Assembly (NCBI GenBank): GCA_964479585.1
Contig: CAYZMP010000020.1
Location: 1 to 28,178, forward strand
Length of the DNA stretch: 28,178 nucleotides
Source of the DNA: UBA6182 sp964479585
GTDB lineage: Bacteria; Bacillota_I; Bacilli_A; Erysipelotrichales; Erysipelotrichaceae
Reading direction: 5' to 3'
The position numbers were made by a program, and so were the translations under genes. This document shows, in pieces, positions 7,155 through 15,872 of this stretch. Position 1 is the stretch's first letter, and each line of letters opens with the position of its first letter. The notes beneath the pieces are model-generated. The model was not told where the DNA came from. It worked only from the letters and a program-made list of their open reading frames with translations, and made no database searches.

Positions 7155-8378
7155 TTAATTACCTAATAGATCGTCCATTGAACGTAATCCGTCAACAACT
7201 TCCCATCTTGTAGGCTCATCAGGGTTAACTTTTGAAAGGTTCATTTCTTGAGTTCCCGCTCGTAATCCATTTCCAAAATCAATTGATCCACCAAATGGGT
7301 TTTGAATTGGAGCACTTTCCATTGCATCCATAAAGTCTGTCCAAGTGATAACTTCTTCACCTTCTAAACGACGTAGACCTTCTACAAAGAAATGAGCAGC
7401 AATCCAACCTGTCATAGCGTATGCATTGTCTGCATATTCTGGTAATGCAGCCGCATATTCTGCTAATGTGTTAGCACGATCACCTTCAAATGAAACCCAA
7501 CCATTACCATACACATCAAACTTACCATCGATATCAGCCATTACTGATTCAGCAATAACTGGAGCTACGTTAACGTATGTTGTAATAACATCAACATTAA
7601 CGGATTGTGCAGCTAATTCTTTAATAATTGTAGGAATAGTTGCTTGAATAGCACCACCGATAATAAAGTCTACATCTGCTTCTTTAATTAATGTTACAGC
7701 AGATGAAGCATCATCAGTACCTGGAGCTACTTGAGCTTCTACAAGTTCAATCCCTAATTCTGCAGCTTTAGCAACAGCACCATCATATATATCTTTACCA
7801 GCATCATCGTTAGTATAGATAATTCCAATTTTTTCTGCGCCGAAGTCACCAACAGCACGAGCTACCATGATTTGACCTTCTGTTACATAGATAGGTTGTA
7901 CAGGCATAATTCCACGATCGCGTCCTGTAGCGTTATCATTGTATAATTGACCAATTCCTGTTGCGAAATAAACAGCAGGGATACCATAGTCTTTTAAATC
8001 TTCAATTGTAGCACCAACTACTGGTGTACCAAAGTGACCAACGATAGCGAATACTTCTTCGTCTTCTACCATTGTGGATAAACAAGCTTTACCTTTTACT
8101 GGATCAAACTCATCATCTTGATGTAAAAATCTAATAGTACGTCCATCAATACCACCAGCATCATTTACTTCATCTAAATATGCTTGGATACCAGCTATAA
8201 ATGGTACGCCGACAGGTGCAAATGCACCAGATGTAGCAGCACAGTTTGCAATAAGTACTTCTGTGTCTGTAATTCCTTGAGCGGATTCTTCAGGTGTTTC
8301 TCCGCCTTCACTTTGACATGCAGCCATAGATACCATAAGTACTGCTGAAGCCAAAATTAAGCCTAACTTCTTAAACAT
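7155..8378 (-). CDS. livJ: LIV-type ABC transporter substrate-binding lipoprotein
   Basis: A 407-residue type I periplasmic-binding protein of the branched-chain amino acid/amide/carboxylate (HAAT) class. The N-terminus is a lipoprotein signal with lipobox SMAAC and lipidated Cys21, so it is anchored outside the membrane. The mature part has the usual start (SGAFAPVGVPFIAGIQAYLDEVNDAGGIDGR) and paired Rossmann-like lobes. The ribosome site AAGGAGGAAC is strong. It is encoded after its ATPases and permeases in the same operon. Members of this class bind Leu/Ile/Val, urea, amides, aromatic acids or short carboxylates. With thiolase and CoA-transferase neighbours, a carboxylic acid is more likely here than an amino acid, but this is inference. 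Confidence 0.9.
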   Translation of the reverse strand: MFKKLGLILASAVLMVSMAACQSEGGETPEESAQGITDTEVLIANCAATSGAFAPVGVPFIAGIQAYLDEVNDAGGIDGRTIRFLHQDDEFDPVKGKACLSTMVEDEEVFAIVGHFGTPVVGATIEDLKDYGIPAVYFATGIGQLYNDNATGRDRGIMPVQPIYVTEGQIMVARAVGDFGAEKIGIIYTNDDAGKDIYDGAVAKAAELGIELVEAQVAPGTDDASSAVTLIKEADVDFIIGGAIQATIPTIIKELAAQSVNVDVITTYVNVAPVIAESVMADIDGKFDVYGNGWVSFEGDRANTLAEYAAALPEYADNAYAMTGWIAAHFFVEGLRRLEGEEVITWTDFMDAMESAPIQNPFGGSIDFGNGLRAGTQEMNLSKVNPDEPTRWEVVDGLRSMDDLLGN

Positions 8379-8424
8379 AAAATGTTCCTCCTTTTATATA
8401 TAATGCTTTTGCATTAATACCAAT

Positions 8425-9144
8425 TTAATGTGATCCTAAATACGCTTCAATGAGCTTTGGATCATTTGCAAGCTCATTTGCAGGCCCTTGAGTTGTAATA
8501 CTTCCAAGTTCCAATACATACGCATAATCAGCAATTCGCAATGTTTGAGCTGCGTTTTGCTCAACAATAATAACTGTTTTGTTGTCTTTTTTAATTGCTG
8601 TTACTATATCCATAATGTCTTGAATAATTAGTGGAGCAAGGCCTAATGATGGTTCATCCAACAATAGAATCTTTGGATCACTCATTAGTGCTCGTCCAAT
8701 CGCTAACATTTGCTGTTCACCACCAGATAAAGTTGAAGCAACTTGTTTTTTACGCTCTTTTAACACTGGGAAATAACCATACACTTTATCAAACATTTCT
8801 TGCACACGTTTTTTATCTTTGATGGTAAATCCACCAACACGCAAATTTTCTTCAACGGTTAAATCTCTAAATACTTGTCTTCCTTCTGGTGATTGAGCAA
8901 TTCCTAAAGCAGCAATTTGCTCTGGTTCCATTTTACTAATGTCTTTGTTGTTAAATAGAATGGCACCTTCTGCTGCAGTTACTAGACCTGATATTGTACG
9001 TAATGTTGATGTCTTACCAGCACCATTAGCTCCTAATATCGCAACTACATCACCTTCATTAACATCAATATCGATACCTTTGACAGCTTCAATCGCTCCA
9101 TATTTCACTTTTAAGCCTTTAATTGATAATGCAACATTACTCAT
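8425..9144 (-). CDS. livF: LIV-type ABC transporter ATP-binding protein LivF
   Basis: A 239-residue ABC ATPase with Walker A GANGAGKTS, a LSGGEQQMLAIGRAL signature, Walker B ILLLDEPSLGLAP and an H-loop region at VEQNA. The glutamine-rich Q-loop (SPEGRQVFRDLTVEENL) and the C-terminal EAYLGSH are hallmarks of LivF. It pairs with LivG as the nucleotide-binding heterodimer that powers the LivHM permease. Its start overlaps livG by eight bases. A small TAATGC-AAAA-GCATTA hairpin separates it from livJ. The canonical motifs are intact, unlike those of its partner LivG. Confidence 0.94.
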   Translation of the reverse strand: MSNVALSIKGLKVKYGAIEAVKGIDIDVNEGDVVAILGANGAGKTSTLRTISGLVTAAEGAILFNNKDISKMEPEQIAALGIAQSPEGRQVFRDLTVEENLRVGGFTIKDKKRVQEMFDKVYGYFPVLKERKKQVASTLSGGEQQMLAIGRALMSDPKILLLDEPSLGLAPLIIQDIMDIVTAIKKDNKTVIIVEQNAAQTLRIADYAYVLELGSITTQGPANELANDPKLIEAYLGSH

Positions 9145-9940
9145 GGTCTTTCACCTCGCTTGTTCCTAAGTATGCTTCTTGAACAAGTGGATTAGTTTGA
9201 ATTTCTTTTGGACTACCTTCTGCAAGGAATTTACCAAAGTTAATTGCACAAATACGATCACACACATCCATGACTAATCTCATATCATGTTCTACAAGCA
9301 ATACTGTACAGTCCATTTCATCTCTAACCATACGAATCGTTTGTGCTAGCTGCATTGTTTCTGTGTCATTTAATCCAGCTGCTGGTTCATCCAAAATAAT
9401 TAATCGAGGATTTGACATGAACGTTCTTGCTAGTTCAACCTTCTTTAATATTCCATATGGTTGGCCCATTACTAGTAAATCTTTTCTTTCATAAATCCCT
9501 AATGAATGTAATATTTTCTCTGCTTTTTTAATTAACTCTTTTTCTTCTTTTCTTGCTTTTGGTGTTCTAAATGTTTGAGCAAAAACACCTGTTGTAAAGT
9601 CAATATGTGCACCAATCATAACATTATCCAATATTGATAATTCCCGAATAAGTTCTACGTTTTGAAAAGTTCTAACTAATCCTTGTCGGATAACTTGATG
9701 AACTTTTAAATGAGTTAAATCTATTTGTCCTTTATGACCATTGAAGTAAATTTTTCCCGCATTTGGCTTATAAAACTGTGTAATGCAGTTAAACACGGTT
9801 GTTTTACCAGCACCATTTGGACCAATTAAACCGTAAATCTCTTTTTCATTAATTGTTATGGATAAATCATCCACCGCTTTTAATCCACCAAATTGAATGG
9901 AAAGGTTTTCAATTTTTAGTACTTCATTTTCTTTAAGCAT
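9137..9940 (-). CDS. livG: LIV-type ABC transporter ATP-binding protein LivG
   Basis: A 267-residue ABC ATPase with Walker A GPNGAGKTT, Walker B LIILDEPAAGLN and the LivG-type VRTFQNVELIRELSILDNVMIG Q-loop region. The H-loop is VEHDM and the C-terminus VQEAYLG. The ABC signature is unusual: GQPYGILKKVELAR replaces the LSGGQ-like sequence, although some LivG groups do carry LPYG-type signatures. It overlaps livM by eight bases and livF by eight. It forms the ATPase pair with LivF. Confidence 0.93.
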   Translation of the reverse strand: MLKENEVLKIENLSIQFGGLKAVDDLSITINEKEIYGLIGPNGAGKTTVFNCITQFYKPNAGKIYFNGHKGQIDLTHLKVHQVIRQGLVRTFQNVELIRELSILDNVMIGAHIDFTTGVFAQTFRTPKARKEEKELIKKAEKILHSLGIYERKDLLVMGQPYGILKKVELARTFMSNPRLIILDEPAAGLNDTETMQLAQTIRMVRDEMDCTVLLVEHDMRLVMDVCDRICAINFGKFLAEGSPKEIQTNPLVQEAYLGTSEVKDHE

Positions 9941-10970
9941 TTTTCTTACTCACCTTTCCTTTAAGTTCAATCACTTTCTCTTTTAGTGTTCTAAAGACAT
10001 GAACTAATCCATTAGGGTAGAACATAATAACTAAGATGATAAGTATGCCATTTAGTGTGTATGACAATTGATTAAAGTATGGGATCTGCTTCAAAAATAA
10101 GTCAGGCACCGCAAAAACGACAAACGCTCCAAGTATTGTTCCATAAATCGATCGTAGTCCACCAATAACAATCATTGCAAGAAAATCTAATGAAAGCTTC
10201 AGTGACCACACCGATGGATAAGAATAGCGAATAAAATGAACATACAACACCCCTGCTACAGAAGCAAAGATAGTCGATACTGCAAAGGCAATTAAACGGT
10301 ATTTAAGTAAATACACACCCATTGCACTTGCGGCTGGTTCTGATCCACGCATCGCATTAAAGGCTCGACCGATTTGACCATTCACTAAGTTGTATGTCAA
10401 TAACATGACGATGACCAACACAACTACAATAAAGTAATACATCGTCGTACGATCTAGTTGATAAACACCAAATAGTGTTGGGAAAGTCGCTGATTTTCCA
10501 CTAAATCCATTGGTAAAGAAATCAAATTCTTCAAATGTTTTACGTAAAATCTCAGATACTGCCAAGGTTGCAATCGCTAAATACAACCCTTCAATTTTTA
10601 ATGAAATCAATCCAACAATTATACCAATTAATGTTGGAACTAATACAGCTGCAACAAAAGCTACTTCAAATGGCAGTCCCATGTTCATGGTGACATAGGC
10701 TGAAATATAACTAGCCAATCCCATAAATCCTGCAGTACCAAGTGATATAAGCCCTGAATAACCAAGAAGGATGTTTAAACCTAATGCCGCAATGGCATAG
10801 ATCATCGTACCACCAATGGTTACAATGTATCCTGATTTAAAGAAACTAAACATACCGGTTAACGATGGCAACAACATCAGTACTAATCCAAACAACACAA
10901 ATTGTATGTGAGCATTTTTGTAAAAGTTTTTGAAGGTTAATTTTTCTTTACTTATCGTTTGTTTTTTCAT
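9933..10970 (-). CDS. livM: LIV-type ABC transporter permease LivM
   Basis: A 345-residue integral membrane protein with eight to ten hydrophobic segments. It contains the LivM signatures LGLNILLGYSGLISLGTAGFMGLASY and GRAFNAMRGSEPAASAMGV, the latter being the EAA-like coupling loop that docks onto LivG/LivF, and a GGLRSIYGTILGA segment near the C-terminus. It starts one base after the livH stop, with AAGGTG as ribosome site. It forms the translocation pore with LivH. Confidence 0.94.
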   Translation of the reverse strand: MKKQTISKEKLTFKNFYKNAHIQFVLFGLVLMLLPSLTGMFSFFKSGYIVTIGGTMIYAIAALGLNILLGYSGLISLGTAGFMGLASYISAYVTMNMGLPFEVAFVAAVLVPTLIGIIVGLISLKIEGLYLAIATLAVSEILRKTFEEFDFFTNGFSGKSATFPTLFGVYQLDRTTMYYFIVVVLVIVMLLTYNLVNGQIGRAFNAMRGSEPAASAMGVYLLKYRLIAFAVSTIFASVAGVLYVHFIRYSYPSVWSLKLSLDFLAMIVIGGLRSIYGTILGAFVVFAVPDLFLKQIPYFNQLSYTLNGILIILVIMFYPNGLVHVFRTLKEKVIELKGKVSKKNA

Positions 10971-10971
10971 A

Positions 10972-11847
10972 TTACACCTTCTTAATCACTTTCTTGCCAA
11001 ATAAACCGTTTGGTTTTACTACTAAAAACAGTAAGATTAACAAATATAAGATTTGTCCACCCCAAGTGGAATCGACATAAAATATTAATAAGTTTCTACT
11101 AATTCCAATGATGTATGCTCCCACAACAGGACCATAGAAAGTTGAGAATCCACCAAGTACACATGCAATTAATGCACTAACTTGAACAACATCCATAAGG
11201 TTAAGGGTAACGGTTGTTGTTGGTGCAATCATCGTACCAGCAATAACACCTAACGCTCCAGCCACAGCCCAAGCTCCTAAGGTTACCTTTTTCGTTGGCA
11301 CACCCATTAGGCGTGCTACATATTCATTAGAAGCCGTTGTACGTACAGCAAGTCCCCATTTGGTATTTTGTAAAAAGTAAAACAGCGCAAACATCACACC
11401 AATACCAAACACAATATTAAATAAACCATTGTATGATAGATTAGCACCTAATATCGTTACATTACCAGATTCAATTAATCGTGGTAAGTTAAGTGGATCT
11501 ACTCCAAACAAGATTGGTGTTATCCCTGTAAACACCATAATTAACCCTAATGTTATAATTTGCTTTGCAAGTGGTGATACCTTTTTTGTATGACGAATTA
11601 CAAAGAAGTCGATTAAAAACCCTACAACAATCGCACTCACTATACCACCTAATATGGCAATAGCTAATGGAACATTGTAGTTCATAAAAATATGTGTAAC
11701 TACATATGTATTGAACATACCCACAACACCTTGTGAGAAGTTTGTAATGTTTGATGTGCGATAAATTAAGATAATCCCAAGTGCTGCAAGTGCGTAAACA
11801 CTTCCTGTCTCAAGTGATCTTAATAGGATTTGAATAAACGTACTCAT
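10972..11847 (-). CDS. livH: LIV-type ABC transporter permease LivH
   Basis: A 291-residue integral membrane permease. The N-terminal SLETGSVYALAALGIILIYRTSNITNFSQG is the conserved LivH start, and GLAVRTTASNEYVARLMGV is the ATPase-coupling loop. GGFSTFYGPVVGAYIIG near the C-terminus is the counterpart of the segment in LivM. The start codon overlaps the stop of the KAS III-like gene as ATGA, so the transporter is translationally coupled to that enzyme, which supports a shared function. Confidence 0.94.
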   Translation of the reverse strand: MSTFIQILLRSLETGSVYALAALGIILIYRTSNITNFSQGVVGMFNTYVVTHIFMNYNVPLAIAILGGIVSAIVVGFLIDFFVIRHTKKVSPLAKQIITLGLIMVFTGITPILFGVDPLNLPRLIESGNVTILGANLSYNGLFNIVFGIGVMFALFYFLQNTKWGLAVRTTASNEYVARLMGVPTKKVTLGAWAVAGALGVIAGTMIAPTTTVTLNLMDVVQVSALIACVLGGFSTFYGPVVGAYIIGISRNLLIFYVDSTWGGQILYLLILLFLVVKPNGLFGKKVIKKV

Positions 11848-12875
11848 TTATATTCACCCCATACGATGACATTAGCAGCCCATACATAGCCGATTCCTGC
11901 TGCAATCATACTTACGACTGTTTGATCGTTAATTTTGTTTTGTTGTAAACCTAAGTACAACGATAATATTTGATCTACTTGACCTATATGTCCATATTCT
12001 TCTAAATAAATGGTTTGATCTTCAGTTAAGCCTAAATCTTTTACCATAGCGTTGTGTGCTGATCGTTTAATGTGCAAAATATCCAAGTAACCTAAATCAG
12101 ATTTATTAACATTTGATTTTTCAAAAGCTCGATCAATACATTTCATCCAGTTATCTGCAGAAACTGCATTTAAACGATCTTTCATTTTTTGTGCATCCAT
12201 CAAACGTAATGACTTATATGCTTGATTTAGATTGTCTGAAGTAATTGGATTTACTGTGCCACCAATTTCAACACCAGCAGTACGTGATATCGAACCATCT
12301 CCAATAATGTGTGTGCCAAGCAATACGTTTTTACCTAAATTTTTCTTAAGTAATACAGCACCACCACCTGCACCTAAGTTATACATCATGGACATGTTTT
12401 TGTCTGAGTAATCCACAAAGTCTCCATTACGATAACCACCACATACAAGGACAGTATCAATTTCATCATCCGCAATAATCATGTCTTTTGCCATTTTCAT
12501 GGCCGCCACAGATGTTGCACATCTGTTTTGAACATCAATTCCCCAAGCGTTGGTAGCACCAATTCGATCTTGAATGTACAACGCTGATGTTGTTAATGGA
12601 TATTCTTTCCATTCTTCCCCAAAACATACAATTACATCGATGTCTTTTGGATCAACATTTGCATTTTTAATACAATCAAGAGCGGCTAGTGCACCCATTT
12701 CTTGTGTTCCTTCATTGTTGGAAGGAATTCTTTTTTCTTTTATACCTAGTTTCTCAATGACAGCTTCTTCTGTCCATACTCCTAAGGTGGCATCTGCAAT
12801 CTCTTTTGCAGTCATAACCCCTTTAGGAAGGTAGATTCCAACTCCCATGATCCCTACATGTGCACCGTTGCTCAA
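11844..12875 (-). CDS. KAS III-like thiolase-fold enzyme (3-oxoacyl-ACP synthase III family)
   Basis: A 343-residue thiolase-fold protein. The start is TTG at 12875, chosen because a perfect AGGAGG lies five bases upstream; the first ATG is nine codons inside a conserved strand. Cys119 in QNRCATS is the acyl-accepting cysteine, and His268 in LDILHIKRSAHNAM aligns with the FabH catalytic His. The position of the third FabH residue, Asn in YGNTSA, is His296 here (EYGHIGQVDQ). The Cys-His-His arrangement argues against ordinary fatty-acid initiation and for condensation or acyl transfer on a small CoA substrate (inference). It sits between a hydrolase and livH, coupled by ATGA overlap. Its reaction in this operon is not known. 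Confidence 0.8.
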   Translation of the reverse strand: MSNGAHVGIMGVGIYLPKGVMTAKEIADATLGVWTEEAVIEKLGIKEKRIPSNNEGTQEMGALAALDCIKNANVDPKDIDVIVCFGEEWKEYPLTTSALYIQDRIGATNAWGIDVQNRCATSVAAMKMAKDMIIADDEIDTVLVCGGYRNGDFVDYSDKNMSMMYNLGAGGGAVLLKKNLGKNVLLGTHIIGDGSISRTAGVEIGGTVNPITSDNLNQAYKSLRLMDAQKMKDRLNAVSADNWMKCIDRAFEKSNVNKSDLGYLDILHIKRSAHNAMVKDLGLTEDQTIYLEEYGHIGQVDQILSLYLGLQQNKINDQTVVSMIAAGIGYVWAANVIVWGEYK

Positions 12876-12884
12876 AATAACCTC

Positions 12885-13775
12885 CTAATTTACATGCTCT
12901 TTTAACGTCTTAATAAACAATTCAAAATCATCGGTGATTAATGAATGTCCTGTATGATCAAACACGATAAGTGTCGCATCATTTAGTTGTTCTTTAATTT
13001 GCTTAGCATAAGCCACAGGCACGACGAGATCTTTTTCCCCATGAAGAATCACAACATCTGCCTTTATTTGACTTAAGCGATTAGAACCAGCAGCAAACCC
13101 GCTATGTTCATCCGTCATATTAAACACCATTAGTGAGTAATCAACATCCACAAGATTGCGTTGCTTAAACATCGCCTCTAAGTATAAATCATACTCGTAT
13201 TCATCTGGTTTTTTCAAGTTATAAATTAACGCATCCCAAATCGCACGCATGGTTGCTTTGTCTTTATTTGCATAAGCATGTAAGATTGGTGCTACTTGAA
13301 CAGCATCTTTCGCTATTGTTTCTTTTGAAGTGTGCGGTTTATCTAAGATTGGCTGACCTTTTTCATCTTTTTGAAACATCGGATATCCTTGGACACCAAC
13401 TGAATCAAGTAAAATTACTTTTTTAATTAATTGTGGTTTAGAAGCTGCCATTTCTAAAGCGATTCCACCACCGGTTGACCAACCAAGCACTGTCACATCT
13501 TCAAACTGTTTTGTTCTTAAAAACTCAATTAAATCATCCGCGAAATCTTTTAATGAATTAACTTCTTTGTTGTATGTGCTATCACCAAATCCACGTAGAT
13601 CAACAGCGATAAGTTGATAATGATTTTCCAACTCATTCATTGTCGTTTCAAAGAAAATGGATGAACTCATGTTTCCATGAACTAGCAATAGTTTTGGTCC
13701 TTGGTTTCCTGCTTGACGATAAGCTAACGATTCACCGTTGCTTAAGTAAACAGTATTTACTTCATAATGCTTCAT
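12885..13775 (-). CDS. Alpha/beta hydrolase
   Basis: A 296-residue cytoplasmic alpha/beta-hydrolase: LLVHGNMSSS oxyanion-hole loop, DLRGFGDST, nucleophile elbow GWSTGG with Ser100, acid Asp249 in LHGEKDLVVPV and His277 in DHTGHS. The start overlaps the SDR gene by four bases (ATGA). It resembles the esterase/thioesterase/3-oxoadipate enol-lactonase group, which is too broad to predict a substrate. In context it could cleave an ester or oligomer of a hydroxy acid before or after CoA activation. Confidence 0.87.
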   Translation of the reverse strand: MKHYEVNTVYLSNGESLAYRQAGNQGPKLLLVHGNMSSSIFFETTMNELENHYQLIAVDLRGFGDSTYNKEVNSLKDFADDLIEFLRTKQFEDVTVLGWSTGGGIALEMAASKPQLIKKVILLDSVGVQGYPMFQKDEKGQPILDKPHTSKETIAKDAVQVAPILHAYANKDKATMRAIWDALIYNLKKPDEYEYDLYLEAMFKQRNLVDVDYSLMVFNMTDEHSGFAAGSNRLSQIKADVVILHGEKDLVVPVAYAKQIKEQLNDATLIVFDHTGHSLITDDFELFIKTLKEHVN

Positions 13776-14491
13776 AGTCGCATTCCTCCATCAACACTGA
13801 TGGTTTGTCCTGTAATGTATGATGCATCTTCACTTGCTAAAAACAATGCAACTGTTGCAATTTCATCTGGTTGACCTAAACGATTAAGCATTGTCATTGA
13901 TGCAAACTTATCCAATAAATCTTGAGGGACAGTTTTTAATATATCTGTCATTGTATATCCAGGTGCAATGGCATTAACACGAACATTCCCGCCTTTTAGC
14001 GCAAACTCTTTTGCCCAAGTTTTTGTTAGTCCCAATAAACCTGCTTTTGTAGCAGCGTAGTTCGCTTGCCCAATGTTTCCAAATACACCAACCACTGATG
14101 AAATGTTAATGATTGACCCTGATTGATTAGCTTGCATATGAGGACCAAAATAACGAGTTAAGTTAAACACACCTTTAAGGTTGACGTCAATAACTACATC
14201 CCATTGTTCGTCAGTCATTTTACGAGTCAATGCATCTCTTGTAATTCCTGCATTGTTTATTAATATATCAATTTTCCCATATTTCTCAATAGCATAATCA
14301 TAAAACTCTTTACATCCCTGAGCATCTGTTACATTTAAGTTGTAATATTCCACATGCTCATTTTCATAGGTCATTTCACCCATATCGACAGCGATAACTT
14401 TTGCTCCTTCTTTAACAAACAACTCTGCCATTGCTTGTCCCAAACCACGACTCCCACCTGTAACTACTGCAATTTTATCTTTTAACTTCAT
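13772..14491 (-). CDS. Short-chain dehydrogenase/reductase, acetoacetyl-CoA or 3-oxoacyl reductase type
   Basis: The start is set at the ATG at 14491 (MKLKDKIAVV) because GAGGAA lies six bases upstream; the longer frame has no better site. The 239-residue protein is a classical SDR: TGGSRGLG cofactor loop at residues 11-18, NNAG near residue 79, Asn104, Ser132, Tyr145 and Lys149 as catalytic tetrad, and a C-terminal ITGQTISVDGGM. FabG- and PhaB-type enzymes interconvert 3-oxoacyl and 3-hydroxyacyl thioesters with NAD(P)H. Next to a thiolase and a CoA-transferase, 3-hydroxybutyryl-CoA/acetoacetyl-CoA is the most likely couple. Other 3-hydroxyacyl-CoA substrates are possible. Confidence 0.88.
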   Translation of the reverse strand: MKLKDKIAVVTGGSRGLGQAMAELFVKEGAKVIAVDMGEMTYENEHVEYYNLNVTDAQGCKEFYDYAIEKYGKIDILINNAGITRDALTRKMTDEQWDVVIDVNLKGVFNLTRYFGPHMQANQSGSIINISSVVGVFGNIGQANYAATKAGLLGLTKTWAKEFALKGGNVRVNAIAPGYTMTDILKTVPQDLLDKFASMTMLNRLGQPDEIATVALFLASEDASYITGQTISVDGGMRL

Positions 14492-14525
14492 TGTCATTTC
14501 CTCTTTTCTTGTGTACATCCAATTT

Positions 14526-15734
14526 CTACGTTACGTTTTTTAATATAATCGCGGTTCCCATTCCTCCACCAATACATAGAGAAGCTAAACCGTATGTTTT
14601 CTTATCTTTCATCATTTGATGAATCAATGTTGTAATGATTCGATTACCACTAGCTCCTACAGGATGTCCTAATGCAATAGCACCACCATTAACATTTGTT
14701 CTTTCTAAAATTTCTTCTTTTGAAACACCAAATTCATTTTCAAGTTCAATTAACACACCAAGCGATTGTGCCGCAAACGCTTCATTTAACTCAAACAATT
14801 CAATATCGTTAATGTTAAGTTGTGCACGAGATAGGGCTTGTTTAATTGCTGGAGTAGGACCAAGTCCCATAATGGACGGATCAACTCCACCTTGACCAAA
14901 GGCAACAATTTCCATAAGTGGCTTTAAGTTGTACTTTTTAACCGCTTCTTCAGAAGCAACCATCATAATACTCGCTCCATCGTTTATCCCACTTGAGTTA
15001 CCAGCTGTAACGCTACCATCCTTTTTAAATGCAGGACGAAGAGTGCTTAGTTTTTCAAGGGAAGTATTGCGATTTGGATATTCATCAGTATCAACAACTA
15101 CTTCTGCTTTTCTTGTTTTTATTGTAATTGGAACAATTTCATCTTTAAATACACCATTATCAATAGCAGCAATTGCTTTTTGTTGGGAAGCAATCGCAAA
15201 TTCATCTTGTTGTTCTCTGCTAATGTTGTATTTTTCCACAATATTCTCTGCAGTGATTCCCATATGGATCGGATTAAATGCATCCGTTAATGCATCATGA
15301 ATCATATGATCCACAGCATTAATGTTACCCATTTTAACTCCATCTCTAATTTGCCGTGGTAATATAAAAGGACTTTGACTCATAGACTCAGTACCACCTG
15401 CAATAATTACATTCGCTACATTTGCTTTGATGTTTGCATACGCAAGCATGACACTTTTCATACCACTTCCACAAACCATGTTTACACCATAAGCAGCAAC
15501 AGAACTAGGAATACCTGCATTAATGGATGCTTGGCGTGCAATACCTTGACCTTGTCCTGCTGGTAAAATATTACCTAAAAGTACTTCATCAATGTTTGCT
15601 GGATCAATTTTAGTTTCTTCTACGATGCTTTTAATAACAGGTGCTGCTAAGTTTCCTGCACTCACTTCTTTTAATGAGCCAAGAAAACTACCAATAGCTG
15701 TACGTTTAGCACTGACAATATACACTTTATTCAT
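14526..15734 (-). CDS. Thiolase, acetyl-CoA C-acetyltransferase type
   Basis: The start is the ATG at 15734, with AAGGAGA seven bases upstream, giving 402 residues, the normal thiolase length. Catalytic residues are Cys88 (NMVCGSGMKS), His357 (ALGHPVGASG) and Cys387 (LCIGGGMG). The sequence is typical of biosynthetic/degradative short-chain thiolases (AtoB, ThlA, PhaA), which cleave acetoacetyl-CoA with CoA to two acetyl-CoA or run the reverse condensation. It is the first gene of the long minus-strand operon. The neighbouring CoA-transferase and transporter favour the degradative direction here, but synthesis of acetoacetyl-CoA cannot be excluded. Confidence 0.94.
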   Translation of the reverse strand: MNKVYIVSAKRTAIGSFLGSLKEVSAGNLAAPVIKSIVEETKIDPANIDEVLLGNILPAGQGQGIARQASINAGIPSSVAAYGVNMVCGSGMKSVMLAYANIKANVANVIIAGGTESMSQSPFILPRQIRDGVKMGNINAVDHMIHDALTDAFNPIHMGITAENIVEKYNISREQQDEFAIASQQKAIAAIDNGVFKDEIVPITIKTRKAEVVVDTDEYPNRNTSLEKLSTLRPAFKKDGSVTAGNSSGINDGASIMMVASEEAVKKYNLKPLMEIVAFGQGGVDPSIMGLGPTPAIKQALSRAQLNINDIELFELNEAFAAQSLGVLIELENEFGVSKEEILERTNVNGGAIALGHPVGASGNRIITTLIHQMMKDKKTYGLASLCIGGGMGTAIILKNVT

Positions 15735-15795
15735 GAGAATCTCCTTTTTTTCAATTATTATGTTGACCAAATTCTTAATTATGTTATATTAAACA

Positions 15796-15809
15796 TGAAT
15801 ACTGATTCA
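15796..15809 (-). promoter_or_regulatory. Candidate operator, perfect dyad TGAAT-N4-ATTCA
   Basis: A perfect 14-base dyad just downstream of the -10 box of the thiolase operon, where a bound repressor would block transcription. TGAAT/ATTCA half-sites resemble those of acyl-CoA-responsive TetR regulators such as Bacillus FadR, but the spacing here is shorter. The operon-distal TetR gene is the natural candidate binder (inference). Confidence 0.35.
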
Positions 15810-15821
15810 CCTTACACGTTA

Positions 15822-15850
15822 ACAATACTTTAAATTACTCACAAAGTCAA
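15822..15850 (-). promoter_or_regulatory. Promoter of the thiolase-LIV operon
   Basis: On the minus strand: -35 TTGACT, 17-base spacer, -10 TATTGT, leaving a leader of about 80 bases before the thiolase start. It is divergent from the ackA promoter and shares its control region. Confidence 0.55.
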
Positions 15851-15858
15851 CACTTTTT

Positions 15859-15872
15859 TGTAAGCGTTTGCA
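15859..15872. promoter_or_regulatory. cre-like site (CcpA) upstream of ackA
   Basis: TGTAAGCGTTTGCA matches the catabolite-responsive element consensus TGWAANCGNTNWCA at all but one position. Its centre lies about 55 bases before the predicted ackA start point, close to where CcpA activates ackA in Bacillus subtilis. It also lies just upstream of the -35 box of the divergent thiolase operon, so it could influence both directions. Confidence 0.5.

Noticed and set aside
14929..15300. Plus-strand frame of 123 codons inside the thiolase gene
   Set aside because: Antisense shadow of a well-conserved gene; no ribosome site and a composition typical of reverse-frame translation.
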